From Ruminococcaceae bacterium UBA5396 (GTDB taxonomy: Bacteria; Bacillota; Clostridia; Oscillospirales; Acutalibacteraceae), in contig DHOG01000208.1 in the NCBI GenBank assembly GCA_002410715.1, positions 1,056 to 10,606 of the forward strand: a DNA stretch of 9,551 nt, read 5' to 3'. Both the position numbers and the translations under genes were made by a program. This document shows positions 1 through 5,826 of this stretch, one piece after another (the first letter of the stretch is position 1; each line of letters starts with the position of its first letter). The notes below the pieces were generated by a model. The model did no database searches and was not told the DNA's origin. It worked only from the letters and a program-made list of their open reading frames with translations.

Positions 1-1272
1 GTAAAAAGCAAGTATAAGGTTTATATAATAGACGAAGTACATATGCTTTCAAAAGGTGCATTCAACGCCCTTCTTAAAACCCTGGAAGAACCTCCTGCCC
101 ATGTTATTTTTGTACTGGCGACTACCGAAGTTCACAAGCTGCCGGCTACCATCCTTTCACGCTGCCAGCGTTTTGATTTCAGACGTATTGCGCCAGAGGA
201 TATTGCCGCCCGTATCCAGTATGTTGCCGGACAGGAGGAGTTCAGCGTTACGGATGACGCCGCAATGCTGATTGCGCGGCTTGCGGACGGTGGTATGAGG
301 GATGCGCTGTCTCTGCTTGACCAATGCGTGTCACGCACCCATGAGATTACGGCAGATACCGTAACCGATGCGGCGGGACTTGCCGGGCGGGATTATTTGT
401 TTGAGTTTTCTGCCGCGGTAAGAGCGGGAGACGGCGGTGCTGCACTTGCGCTGGTCGGACGGCTGCATGAAGCCTCCCGGGATATGGAGCGGCTCTGCGC
501 GGAGTTGATTGAGTTTTACCGAAATTTGATGATCATAAAAAGTGTGCCGGAACCGACGGGTTTGATTGTTGCACCGTCCGCCGAACTGGAGCAGATGAGA
601 AGCGAGGCTGCAAATTACGAGCTTCCTGTATTGCTGCATTGTATCGATACGTTACAGCACGCTCTTGAGGGATTAAGAGCGGGGTCTTCGCGCCGCGTTG
701 CGATGGAGATGACCATGCTTCGTCTTTGCACACCTGAGCTTGATTCCGGATATGAATCGCTGCTTCGCCGTATACATGCATTGGAAAATGCAGTCAAGTC
801 TGGAAGACTTCCCGACGCTGTGGCACAGCAGCCCCGGCAGGAAGCCGCCACACATACAGAACGCAACGAAATCAATCGTGTATCACAGCCTGCTGCTGCC
901 CCTACCACTACACCTGCCGCCGCACCGGAACAGCATGTATCCATAGAGGAGACAGAATTTACGGGGTGGAATGATGTTGTCGAAGCACTTTCGACATCCT
1001 GCCCTCCGCTTTTTGGAGTTTTGCAGGGTTCAACTGCGGTCTTTCGGGGAGATTATGTATTGATTGATACAGACAACGAGATGTTCAAATCGCTTGTAAC
1101 CCGAGATGGAAACAAGGCGATTCTTGTGGATGCAATTAGGGGAGTTACAGGTCGAACCTGCCGGATTGGTATCAAGAAAAAACCGGCTGCCCAGAAAGCG
1201 GAGGCTGATGATCCGTTGTCCGCATTTATACGCACCAGCCGTGAGATGGGCGTTAATATGGATATAAAATAA
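1..1272 (+). CDS. dnaX: DNA polymerase III subunit gamma/tau, 5'-truncated by the window edge
   Basis: DnaX is the ATPase motor of the clamp loader: it opens the beta sliding clamp onto primed DNA and ties the loader to the replicase. The frame is open from base 1 and gives 423 residues. The Walker A loop and the zinc-binding cysteines normally found in the first ~130 residues lie upstream of the window. Visible motifs are Walker B (VYIIDEVHML, about residues 7-16), sensor 1 (ATTE, about 40-43), the SRC arginine-finger motif (about 53-55) and the sensor 2 region GGMRDAL (about 97-103). The collar domain follows, then a Pro/Ala-rich linker near residues 275-310, then a C-terminal domain beginning about residue 320 (GWNDVVEAL). 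ybaB and recR follow, the usual bacterial order. There is no canonical A-AAA-AAG slippery site, so a separate short gamma form is not supported. The family call is certain. Confidence 0.97.
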   Translation, partial: VKSKYKVYIIDEVHMLSKGAFNALLKTLEEPPAHVIFVLATTEVHKLPATILSRCQRFDFRRIAPEDIAARIQYVAGQEEFSVTDDAAMLIARLADGGMRDALSLLDQCVSRTHEITADTVTDAAGLAGRDYLFEFSAAVRAGDGGAALALVGRLHEASRDMERLCAELIEFYRNLMIIKSVPEPTGLIVAPSAELEQMRSEAANYELPVLLHCIDTLQHALEGLRAGSSRRVAMEMTMLRLCTPELDSGYESLLRRIHALENAVKSGRLPDAVAQQPRQEAATHTERNEINRVSQPAAAPTTTPAAAPEQHVSIEETEFTGWNDVVEALSTSCPPLFGVLQGSTAVFRGDYVLIDTDNEMFKSLVTRDGNKAILVDAIRGVTGRTCRIGIKKKPAAQKAEADDPLSAFIRTSREMGVNMDIK

Positions 1273-1284
1273 AGCATGGAGGCA

Positions 1285-1338
1285 GCAAGAGGAGAACCCT
1301 TACCCTGCATTTAGATGCTGTAGGGATAGAGCTCTTGC
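1285..1338 (+). other. Structured spacer between dnaX and ybaB (nested hairpin)
   Basis: The 111-nt gap between the dnaX stop and the ybaB start can fold. The outer stem pairs GCAAGAG (1285-1291) with CTCTTGC (1332-1338). Inside it, CCCT (1303-1306) pairs with AGGG (1322-1325), and GCAT (1307-1310) pairs with ATGC (1315-1318) around a TTAG loop. No T-run follows, so it does not look like an intrinsic terminator. It also lacks the conserved tetraloop region of SRP RNA, a small RNA often found near dnaX. It could be an RNA-processing or stability element between dnaX and ybaB, or chance. No function is known to me. Confidence 0.4.
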
Positions 1339-1383
1339 AACCCACTTTAAAAATATCAGCATTAATAAGGAGAGAGCATTTTA

Positions 1384-1734
1384 ATGAAAGCAAGACTTCC
1401 TCAGGGATATTCGAACAAAGGTCCAGGCAATATGCAGAGCATGCTGAAGCAGGCACAGAAAATGCAGGAGGATATGGCTGCTCTTCAGGAAGCACTTGAT
1501 GCTCGTGAATACAGCGCCTCTTCCGGCGGCGGGGCTGTAACCGCTACGGTTACAGGCAAGCACAATATTACAAAGCTTGAGATTAAACCCGAGGTGGTGG
1601 ATCCCGAGGACGTTGAAATGCTTGCTGACCTGGTCATGGCTGCCGTAAACGAGGCCATTCGTCAGGCTGCCGAAAACTCAGAGGCAGAAATGTCGAAAAT
1701 ATCCGGCGGGCTTTCCATGCCCGGCCTCTTTTAG
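1384..1734 (+). CDS. ybaB: YbaB/EbfC family nucleoid-associated DNA-binding protein
   Basis: This is a small dimeric DNA-binding protein of the YbaB/EbfC family, thought to organise the nucleoid and often linked to RecR-dependent repair. The 116 residues show the family layout: a helix rich in Met, Gln and Lys (NMQSMLKQAQKMQEDMAALQ, residues about 15-34), a Ser/Gly-rich turn and beta strands (GGGAVTATVTGK), the KLEIKPEVVDPEDVEML segment, then a long C-terminal helix. The N-terminal leader before NMQSML is about 14 residues, a little longer than in E. coli YbaB (109 residues in total). The ATG at 1384 follows AAGGAG at 1367-1372, a slightly long 11-nt spacing. It sits between dnaX and recR, which is the conserved context. 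The identity is secure, while the exact cellular role in clostridia is poorly defined. Confidence 0.95.
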   Translation: MKARLPQGYSNKGPGNMQSMLKQAQKMQEDMAALQEALDAREYSASSGGGAVTATVTGKHNITKLEIKPEVVDPEDVEMLADLVMAAVNEAIRQAAENSEAEMSKISGGLSMPGLF

Positions 1735-1736
1735 TC

Positions 1737-2336
1737 ATGTCCTATCTTGCTGCGCCGCTTGCGCGCTTGGTTGAGCAGTTTGCAAGATTGCCGGGGATTG
1801 GGCAAAAGTCGGCTCAGCGACTGGCTTTTTGTATACTCAATATGCCGGAAAAAGCAGCGGCGGAATTCACTTCGTCGATTATAGAAGCCCGTGAAAAGAT
1901 TCGTGAATGCAAGGTCTGCTGTAATCTGACAGAGCAGGAGCTTTGTCCTGTATGTCGCGCAGACGGGCGTGATCCTACCACGCTTTGTGTTGTAGAGGAT
2001 GCGAGGGATGTTCTTGCGTTTGAACGTACCCGGGAATACCGTGGTCTTTATCATGTTCTTCACGGTACAATATCCCCGATGGATGGCGTTGGGCCTGAGC
2101 AGCTTCGCATTAAACAACTTCTAAACCGAGTAGCGGATGAGGATTTAAATGAAATTATTATGGCAACCAATCCCACGGTCGAGGGCGAGGCTACTGCTAT
2201 GTATATTTCTAAGCTGTTGACACCGTTCGGGATCAAGGTCACCAGGCTGGCTTACGGTATTCCGGTCGGCGGCGATTTGGAGTATGCTGACGAAGTGACA
2301 CTTCGCCGATCGCTTGAGGGACGGAATCTGTTATAA
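1737..2336 (+). CDS. recR: Recombination mediator protein RecR
   Basis: RecR works with RecO, and RecF where present, to load RecA onto gapped single-stranded DNA coated with SSB. The 199-residue length matches the family (198-201). The domains appear in order. A helix-hairpin-helix lies around [13 protein letters not shown] (residues 17-29). A C4 zinc finger uses Cys58, Cys61, Cys70 and Cys73. A Toprim domain starts at LCVVEDARD (about 83-91) and includes the [12 protein letters not shown] and [10 protein letters not shown] segments. The C-terminal block is [16 protein letters not shown]. The ATG lies 2 nt after the ybaB stop, so the two are almost certainly translationally coupled. No separate Shine-Dalgarno of note is visible, because the upstream sequence is the end of ybaB. 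All expected key residues are present. Confidence 0.98.
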   Translation: MSYLAAPLARLVEQFARLPGIGQKSAQRLAFCILNMPEKAAAEFTSSIIEAREKIRECKVCCNLTEQELCPVCRADGRDPTTLCVVEDARDVLAFERTREYRGLYHVLHGTISPMDGVGPEQLRIKQLLNRVADEDLNEIIMATNPTVEGEATAMYISKLLTPFGIKVTRLAYGIPVGGDLEYADEVTLRRSLEGRNLL

Positions 2337-2341
2337 TTCAA

Positions 2342-2361
2342 TATGCAGGAACGTCTGCATG
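2342..2361 (+). other. Small hairpin between recR and smpB
   Basis: ATGCAG (2343-2348) pairs with CTGCAT (2355-2360) around a 6-nt loop, and one further T-G pair is possible. It lies 6 nt after the recR stop and about 27 nt before the smpB Shine-Dalgarno. There is no long T-run, so a terminator is unlikely. It may modulate readthrough or mRNA stability, or it may be chance. Confidence 0.3.
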
Positions 2362-2401
2362 TTTGCTTCAAACCAATATATACCATCAGGAGGTGGCGGA
2401 G

Positions 2402-2869
2402 TTGGCCGAAATTTCCGGTATTAAAACCATTACCACCAATAAAAAGGCGTTTCATGATTACTTTATTGAGGAATCTATGGAGGCAGGAATTGAGTTGACC
2501 GGAACCGAGGTTAAATCCCTTCGGCAAGGTTCGGTCAATCTTAAGGATGCATGGTGTTCCATTGTCGCAGGTGAGGTATTTATCAATGGAATGCATATAA
2601 GTCCCTATGAAAAGGGGAATATGTTTAACCGTGAACCGACCCGTGTCCGCAGGCTCTTGATGCATAAAAAAGAGATTCTGCGTCTGTTCGGTTTAATGAA
2701 GCAGCAGGGATATACTTTAATACCGCTGTCGCTTTATTTCAAAAGGTCGATGGTCAAGGTTCAAGTCGGACTGTGTCGGGGCAAAAAGCTGTACGACAAA
2801 CGCGAAGATGCGGCACGCCGAGATATGAAGCGGGAAGCAGACCGCGCGCTTAAGGAGCGTAACCAATAG
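2402..2869 (+). CDS. smpB: SsrA-binding protein SmpB (trans-translation)
   Basis: SmpB binds tmRNA and places it in the empty A site of stalled ribosomes, so that the nascent peptide is tagged and released. I place the start at TTG 2402, because a strong AGGAGG at 2388-2393 sits 8 nt upstream and the protein then begins [20 protein letters not shown], like typical SmpB, at 155 residues. An in-frame TTG at 2363 would add 13 residues but has no ribosome binding site. Family motifs are TGTEVKSLR (33-41), the HISPYEKGN core (65-73), the [18 protein letters not shown]-binding segment, and [10 protein letters not shown] (127-136) before the basic C-terminal tail that reaches into the mRNA channel. 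It follows recR by 65 nt and ends in a strong terminator. No tmRNA gene is seen nearby. Confidence 0.97.
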   Translation: MAEISGIKTITTNKKAFHDYFIEESMEAGIELTGTEVKSLRQGSVNLKDAWCSIVAGEVFINGMHISPYEKGNMFNREPTRVRRLLMHKKEILRLFGLMKQQGYTLIPLSLYFKRSMVKVQVGLCRGKKLYDKREDAARRDMKREADRALKERNQ

Positions 2870-2893
2870 GTTTTTTCCACAGGCGGTTCAAAG

Positions 2894-2943
2894 AAAACAA
2901 GATGCCATATAATGAAAAATCATTATATGGCATCTTGTTTTTT
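2894..2943 (+). terminator. Intrinsic terminator closing the dnaX-smpB cluster
   Basis: A perfect 22-bp stem (2894-2915 with 2920-2941) with an AAAA loop runs directly into a T-run (2938-2943). It lies 24 nt after the smpB stop. The stem is A+T-rich at its base and has a GATGCC/GGCATC core. The A-rich left arm could give weaker termination on the other strand, but no leftward gene ends here. Confidence 0.9.
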
Positions 2944-3067
2944 GGATCAAGGGAAAGGCAACGCTACATTTTAGAGTTGATTTCGTTATGCAAACGGAGC
3001 GCTTAAGGACAGCGTTCCCTTCGGCTCGGTATTTTGATTTTAAGCAAAATTGAAATGGGAGGCGTAG

Positions 3068-3088
3068 GGGCGGATTCTATATCCGCCC
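3068..3088. repeat. GC-rich palindrome in the gap, possible dispersed REP-like unit
   Basis: GGGCGGAT (3068-3075) pairs with ATCCGCCC (3081-3088) around a 5-nt loop (TTCTA or TCTAT, depending on register), preceded by GTAG. The G+C-rich stem contrasts with its A+T-rich surroundings, and no T-run follows. From memory, short intergenic palindromes of the form GTAGGGGCG...CGCCC recur in some Oscillospiraceae genomes. Only one copy is in this window, so the repeat nature is inferred. Confidence 0.45.
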
Positions 3089-3192
3089 GATCCATGACAA
3101 TAAATTTAATTGCATGGACTTGTACTGTATTGCATATAAATTGAATTGGCGGCAGATTGATGAAAAGCCTTTTATGGAAGGGAGCGGCCGTT

Positions 3193-3975
3193 ATGAAATT
3201 TACATACCAAGTTTTGAGCAGACGAAATGCAGTAATTCTTTTGGTTGCTCTTTTTTCGTTGTCAGTATTACTGGGCTTGTTCATTACCAAAATTCCATCG
3301 GTGTTAACCTCCATCACCGAATCAAATTCAAAACGTATGCCGGTTTGTTCTACCGATCGATCGGACAATGTTGTTTGTCTTACGTTTGATGCGGCAGGTT
3401 CTAATCAATCTGTAAAGGAACTGGTGCGATTATTATCTCGGTCAGGGGTGAAAGCAACATTTTTTGTGACCGGTGATTTTGCCGACAGATGCTTGGATTC
3501 GATTGAACTCCTTTATAAGAATGGACACGAAATCATGAATGCATCGGACGATTCTACGGCGATGATCTCGTTGAAAAAAGAGAAATCCATAAAAAGAATC
3601 AATCGATGTGGCGATGTCATACAGGCGATGACCGGCAAACGTCCGACTCTCTTTCGTCCGCCGGGCGGCGAATATGATGCTTCCCTGCTGGAAACGGTAT
3701 GTGAACTTGATATGTTGCCTGTAAAATGGGATGTGGACAGCTACGATTCAATGGGGCTTGACCCGGAAGGCATTGAAAAACGTGTAACTTCTTTAGCGGC
3801 ATCCGGGTCTATCCTCCGCTTTAGCATAGACGGTGAACATACGCTTGAGGCTTTACCAACTGTGATACAAAAACTTAAAGGTAAGGGATATTCTTTCATT
3901 CCGGTATCGAATATGGTTTATAGAGAGGATTATGTAATCAATCATGAGGGACGGCAGATTTCCATGAAGGATTAG
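3193..3975 (+). CDS. Membrane-anchored polysaccharide deacetylase (NodB-fold) protein lacking metal-site histidines
   Basis: This is a carbohydrate-esterase-4/NodB-fold protein of the clostridial sporulation type (PdaA/PdaB/YlxY-like), in which active members remove acetyl groups from peptidoglycan or related glycans. The ATG at 3193 follows AAGGGAG (3178-3184) by 8 nt and gives 260 residues. An earlier in-frame ATG at 3160 lacks a good ribosome binding site. A basic N-terminus and one membrane segment (about residues 13-31) place the domain outside the cell. NodB blocks are LTFDAAG (63-69), GVKATFFVTGDF (85-96), GHEIMNASDDSTAM (111-124), FRPPGGEYD (154-162) and VKWDVDSYD (177-185). In active relatives the second block reads like NHSDTHPH. 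Here those three histidines are Ala117, Ser121 and Ala123, and the late Leu/Phe-His motif is Phe210-Ser211. The fold is clear. I infer that the protein is probably a non-catalytic or repurposed glycan-binding protein. Confidence 0.88.
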   Translation: MKFTYQVLSRRNAVILLVALFSLSVLLGLFITKIPSVLTSITESNSKRMPVCSTDRSDNVVCLTFDAAGSNQSVKELVRLLSRSGVKATFFVTGDFADRCLDSIELLYKNGHEIMNASDDSTAMISLKKEKSIKRINRCGDVIQAMTGKRPTLFRPPGGEYDASLLETVCELDMLPVKWDVDSYDSMGLDPEGIEKRVTSLAASGSILRFSIDGEHTLEALPTVIQKLKGKGYSFIPVSNMVYREDYVINHEGRQISMKD

Positions 3976-3999
3976 CGGTGTATACATTTGTATAGACAT

Positions 4000-4040
4000 A
4001 AAAAAGTCGCCGTGACATCATGTGCCACGGCGACTTTTTT
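4000..4040. terminator. Bidirectional terminator between convergent genes
   Basis: A perfect 15-bp stem pairs six A plus GTCGCCGTG (4000-4014) with CACGGCGAC plus six T (4026-4040) around an 11-nt loop. The A-run on one arm and the T-run on the other make it work in both directions. It lies 24 nt after the deacetylase-like gene and 10 nt after the stop of the leftward purine permease. Confidence 0.93.
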
Positions 4041-4050
4041 GGCTGTGTTA

Positions 4051-5493
4051 TTACTTGATGATGGCAAGGACTACAAAATTGAGTATGAACAGGAAGCTGG
4101 ATACCCAGAGCACGGGATGGACTTCCTTGGCTTTTCCCTGCACAGCTTTGATAATGCAGTAGAATATGAATCCTGTCGCGATACCATAAGATATGCTGTA
4201 GCACAGTGCCATGAACACACCTGCAAAGAAAGCCGGGATAGCGGTGCTAAGCTCGTCCCACTCAATTTCCTTGAAGGAGCTGAGCATCATGATACCCACA
4301 GCAATCAGCGCAGGTGCTGTAGCCTGAGGGGGAATGATGCTGACCAGCGGAGCAAAGAATGCGCTAATTACAAAGAGGAGAGCGGTCACAACACTTGTGA
4401 GACCTGTGCGTCCGCCTGCGCCGATACCGGCCGCGCTCTCAACATAGGTTGTTGTATTGGAAGTTCCGAAGATTGCGCCGATTGAAGTAGCAATCGAATC
4501 CGCAAAAAGAGCCTTGTCCATTTTAGATTTAAAGCCCGAGCTGGATTCAAGTGCTTTCTGATCTTCTTCGTCGAAAATGCCGGTCTTGCGGCCTGTTCCG
4601 ATAAAAGTTCCAATGGTGTCAAATGTATCGGATAGGCTAAACGCAAAGATGGTCATTAAAACAAGAGGAAGCTTGGATATATCCGAGAACAGAGATACGA
4701 TGCCGTCCTTACCGAATGCCGCGCCAAATGTGGTTGGCAGCTCTTTTACGGCATCAGCAAAGCTGAATGCGTTGGGGTTGTTTAAGCTTACATCGGTTAT
4801 ACCTAACGGAATACCGACAATCGCTGTAGCTATTATACTGATAAGTATGGCACCCTTGACTTTCAGTACAAGCAGGATGATTGTCAAAGCAATACCAATC
4901 AAAGCCAGCCAAACAAACTTCGTATCAAAATCAACCAGACCAGGAACAGCACTGCTGTTTGCAATAACTGTTCCGCCTTCACCTAATTGAGTGTAGGTGC
5001 CAGGATCAGAAGTGAATGACAGTAATCCGGCATTTTTGATTCCGATATATGCGATAAAAATACCAATACCGCCGCCAATGGCGTGCTGTAAACTGACAGG
5101 AATAGCTTTAATAATCAATTTACGGATTTTTGTTACAGTGATAATAACATTGATTACGCCGCAGACGAATACCATTGCTAAAGCCTGCTGCCAAGTGAAC
5201 TTAAGCTGGAATACAACCGTAAAGACAAAGAAAGCGTTGAGTCCCATACCCGGAGCCTGCGCATACGGTACGTTAGCGAACAGACCCATTACCAATGTGC
5301 CTATTACTGCAGCAATAATTGTTGCAAGAAAAATAGCTCCTATGGGGAAAGGATTGTCTTTCGTTCCCGCCATAGCAAGCATGCCTGGATTTACCATGAT
5401 GATGTAAGCCATTGTGAAGAAAGTAGTGATACCGGCGACAACTTCGGTGCGCACATTGGTACCATGTTCCTTCAGCTTGAAGAATTTTTCCAA
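4051..5493 (-). CDS. NCS2 family purine permease, AzgA/PbuG-like (guanine/hypoxanthine/adenine uptake)
   Basis: This is a proton-coupled nucleobase importer of the NCS2 family, AzgA branch, in the cytoplasmic membrane, with adenine, guanine or hypoxanthine as the likely substrates. It is 480 residues and almost wholly hydrophobic, consistent with the 14-segment UraA-type fold. Diagnostic blocks are GITTFFTMAYIIMVNPGML near the N-terminus, PYAQAPGMGLNAFF (about 76-89), the SDTFDTIGTFIGTG segment near the middle of the chain, and GTSNTTTYVESAAGIGAGG carrying the second half-site. The start is TTG (5493-5491 on the minus strand), chosen because AGGAGG (5501-5506) lies 7 nt upstream and the protein begins MEKFFKLKEHGTNVRTE as in relatives. 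It has its own promoter (5562-5590). Purine riboswitches often precede such genes, but the roughly 60-nt leader is too short and lacks the conserved core. PbuG and PbuO cannot be told apart here. Confidence 0.95.
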   Translation of the reverse strand: MEKFFKLKEHGTNVRTEVVAGITTFFTMAYIIMVNPGMLAMAGTKDNPFPIGAIFLATIIAAVIGTLVMGLFANVPYAQAPGMGLNAFFVFTVVFQLKFTWQQALAMVFVCGVINVIITVTKIRKLIIKAIPVSLQHAIGGGIGIFIAYIGIKNAGLLSFTSDPGTYTQLGEGGTVIANSSAVPGLVDFDTKFVWLALIGIALTIILLVLKVKGAILISIIATAIVGIPLGITDVSLNNPNAFSFADAVKELPTTFGAAFGKDGIVSLFSDISKLPLVLMTIFAFSLSDTFDTIGTFIGTGRKTGIFDEEDQKALESSSGFKSKMDKALFADSIATSIGAIFGTSNTTTYVESAAGIGAGGRTGLTSVVTALLFVISAFFAPLVSIIPPQATAPALIAVGIMMLSSFKEIEWDELSTAIPAFFAGVFMALCYSISYGIATGFIFYCIIKAVQGKAKEVHPVLWVSSFLFILNFVVLAIIK

Positions 5494-5527
5494 TTTTTTT
5501 CCTCCTCTTTTTTCTGCCTCATTACAT

Positions 5528-5550
5528 AATTCCCCATAATGCGAGGAATT
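5528..5550 (-). other. Hairpin in the purine-permease leader
   Basis: On the minus strand AATTCCTCG can pair with a following TGGGGAATT with two G-T wobbles, around a 5-nt loop. It falls within the predicted 5' leader, about 20 nt before the AGGAGG. There is no T-run after it. It is a stability or translation-control candidate at best. Confidence 0.3.
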
Positions 5551-5561
5551 CCATTATTTTA

Positions 5562-5590
5562 AGTATATTAGAATGTTAATAAAAAATCAA
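5562..5590 (-). promoter_or_regulatory. Sigma-A promoter for the purine permease
   Basis: On the minus strand TTGATT (5590-5585) is followed 17 nt later by TATACT (5567-5562). The predicted transcript would start near 5555, giving a leader of about 60 nt before the TTG start codon. Confidence 0.65.
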
Positions 5591-5693
5591 TAAGATATAC
5601 AAAGTTTGTTCATAAAAAAACACCCACGAAATATGCATCTTTTTGTATACTAATATCATTATTTCACTGCCGGTGCAAACCAAATCGATATAT

Positions 5694-5723
5694 TTGACAG
5701 AAGGCGCCCAGATAAGGTATACT
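5694..5723 (+). promoter_or_regulatory. Sigma-A promoter for the (Re)-citrate synthase-like gene
   Basis: A consensus TTGACA (5694-5699) and TATACT (5718-5723) are separated by 18 nt. The predicted start is near 5730, leaving a leader of about 95 nt that contains the 5756-5781 hairpin. A CAAAT/ATTTG inverted repeat overlaps the -35 box. Confidence 0.75.
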
Positions 5724-5755
5724 AATTGATAACACTCAAAATTTAATAGGGTGCG

Positions 5756-5781
5756 AATGCGGTAATACAATTTACCGCATT
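5756..5781 (+). promoter_or_regulatory. Perfect 10-bp leader hairpin before the (Re)-citrate synthase-like gene
   Basis: AATGCGGTAA (5756-5765) pairs exactly with TTACCGCATT (5772-5781) around a 6-nt loop. It lies between the predicted transcription start and the gene and is not followed by a T-run. An AGGAGG at 5790-5795, just after it, serves no visible start codon. It may be an RNA regulatory element or, as DNA, an operator for a dimeric repressor. Confidence 0.5.
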
Positions 5782-5826
5782 AACGCTGCAGGAGGCGAAT
5801 ACTGAAAAGAGAAAGGGAGGAATATG

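Larger units (their letters stand above)
2870..3192. other. 323-base gene-free gap after smpB
   Basis: This gap contains the smpB terminator (2894-2943), a GC-rich palindrome (3068-3088) and the start region of the following membrane protein. No reading frame with a plausible ribosome binding site and family similarity is seen on either strand. There is no tmRNA-like sequence. A TTGCAT at 3110-3115 and an A+T-rich TATAAA near 3135 could be part of a promoter for the next gene, but their spacing (19 nt) is poor and I do not call one. Confidence 0.6.
5494..5826. other. 333-base divergent control region
   Basis: The gap holds two divergent sigma-A promoters (5562-5590 leftward, 5694-5723 rightward) and a hairpin in each leader (5528-5550 and 5756-5781). 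It also holds two copies of GTATACTAAT (5645-5654 and 5717-5726) and an imperfect palindrome CAAAT/ATTTG (5681-5696) that overlaps the rightward -35 box and could be an operator. No credible gene is seen: the short frames present lack ribosome binding sites and recognisable sequence. Confidence 0.6.

Noticed and set aside
1165..1200. Programmed -1 frameshift in dnaX at the A-run near 1174-1182
   Set aside because: The in-frame context reads AAG AAA AAA CCG, which is not an X-XXY-YYZ heptamer such as A-AAA-AAG, and it lies too close to the C-terminus to yield a gamma-sized product.
1273..1383. SRP RNA (ffs/scr), which is often near dnaX
   Set aside because: The conserved helix 8 sequence with its GGAA-type tetraloop and GAAGCAGC-like strand is missing.
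3001..3050. Weak inverted repeats (GCTTAA/TTAAGC and ATTTTG/CAAAAT)
   Set aside because: They are only 6 bp each in A+T-rich DNA, mutually exclusive and without a T-run or clear context; likely chance.
2870..3110. tmRNA (ssrA) gene next to smpB
   Set aside because: No tRNA-like 3' end, no T-arm consensus and no tag-peptide frame ending in an Ala-Ala-type tail is visible on either strand.
4577..5407. Long rightward frames opposite the purine permease
   Set aside because: These are mirror frames of a hydrophobic membrane protein gene; they lack start signals and the minus-strand frame has unambiguous NCS2 motifs.
5576..5770. 64-residue leftward frame in the divergent control region
   Set aside because: It has no ribosome binding site, overlaps both promoters, is composed of low-complexity A+T-rich codons and resembles no family.
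5494..5823. Purine riboswitch upstream of the purine permease
   Set aside because: On the minus strand the predicted leader is only about 60 nt and the conserved TCTACC/ATATGG-type core of the purine aptamer is absent in the whole gap.
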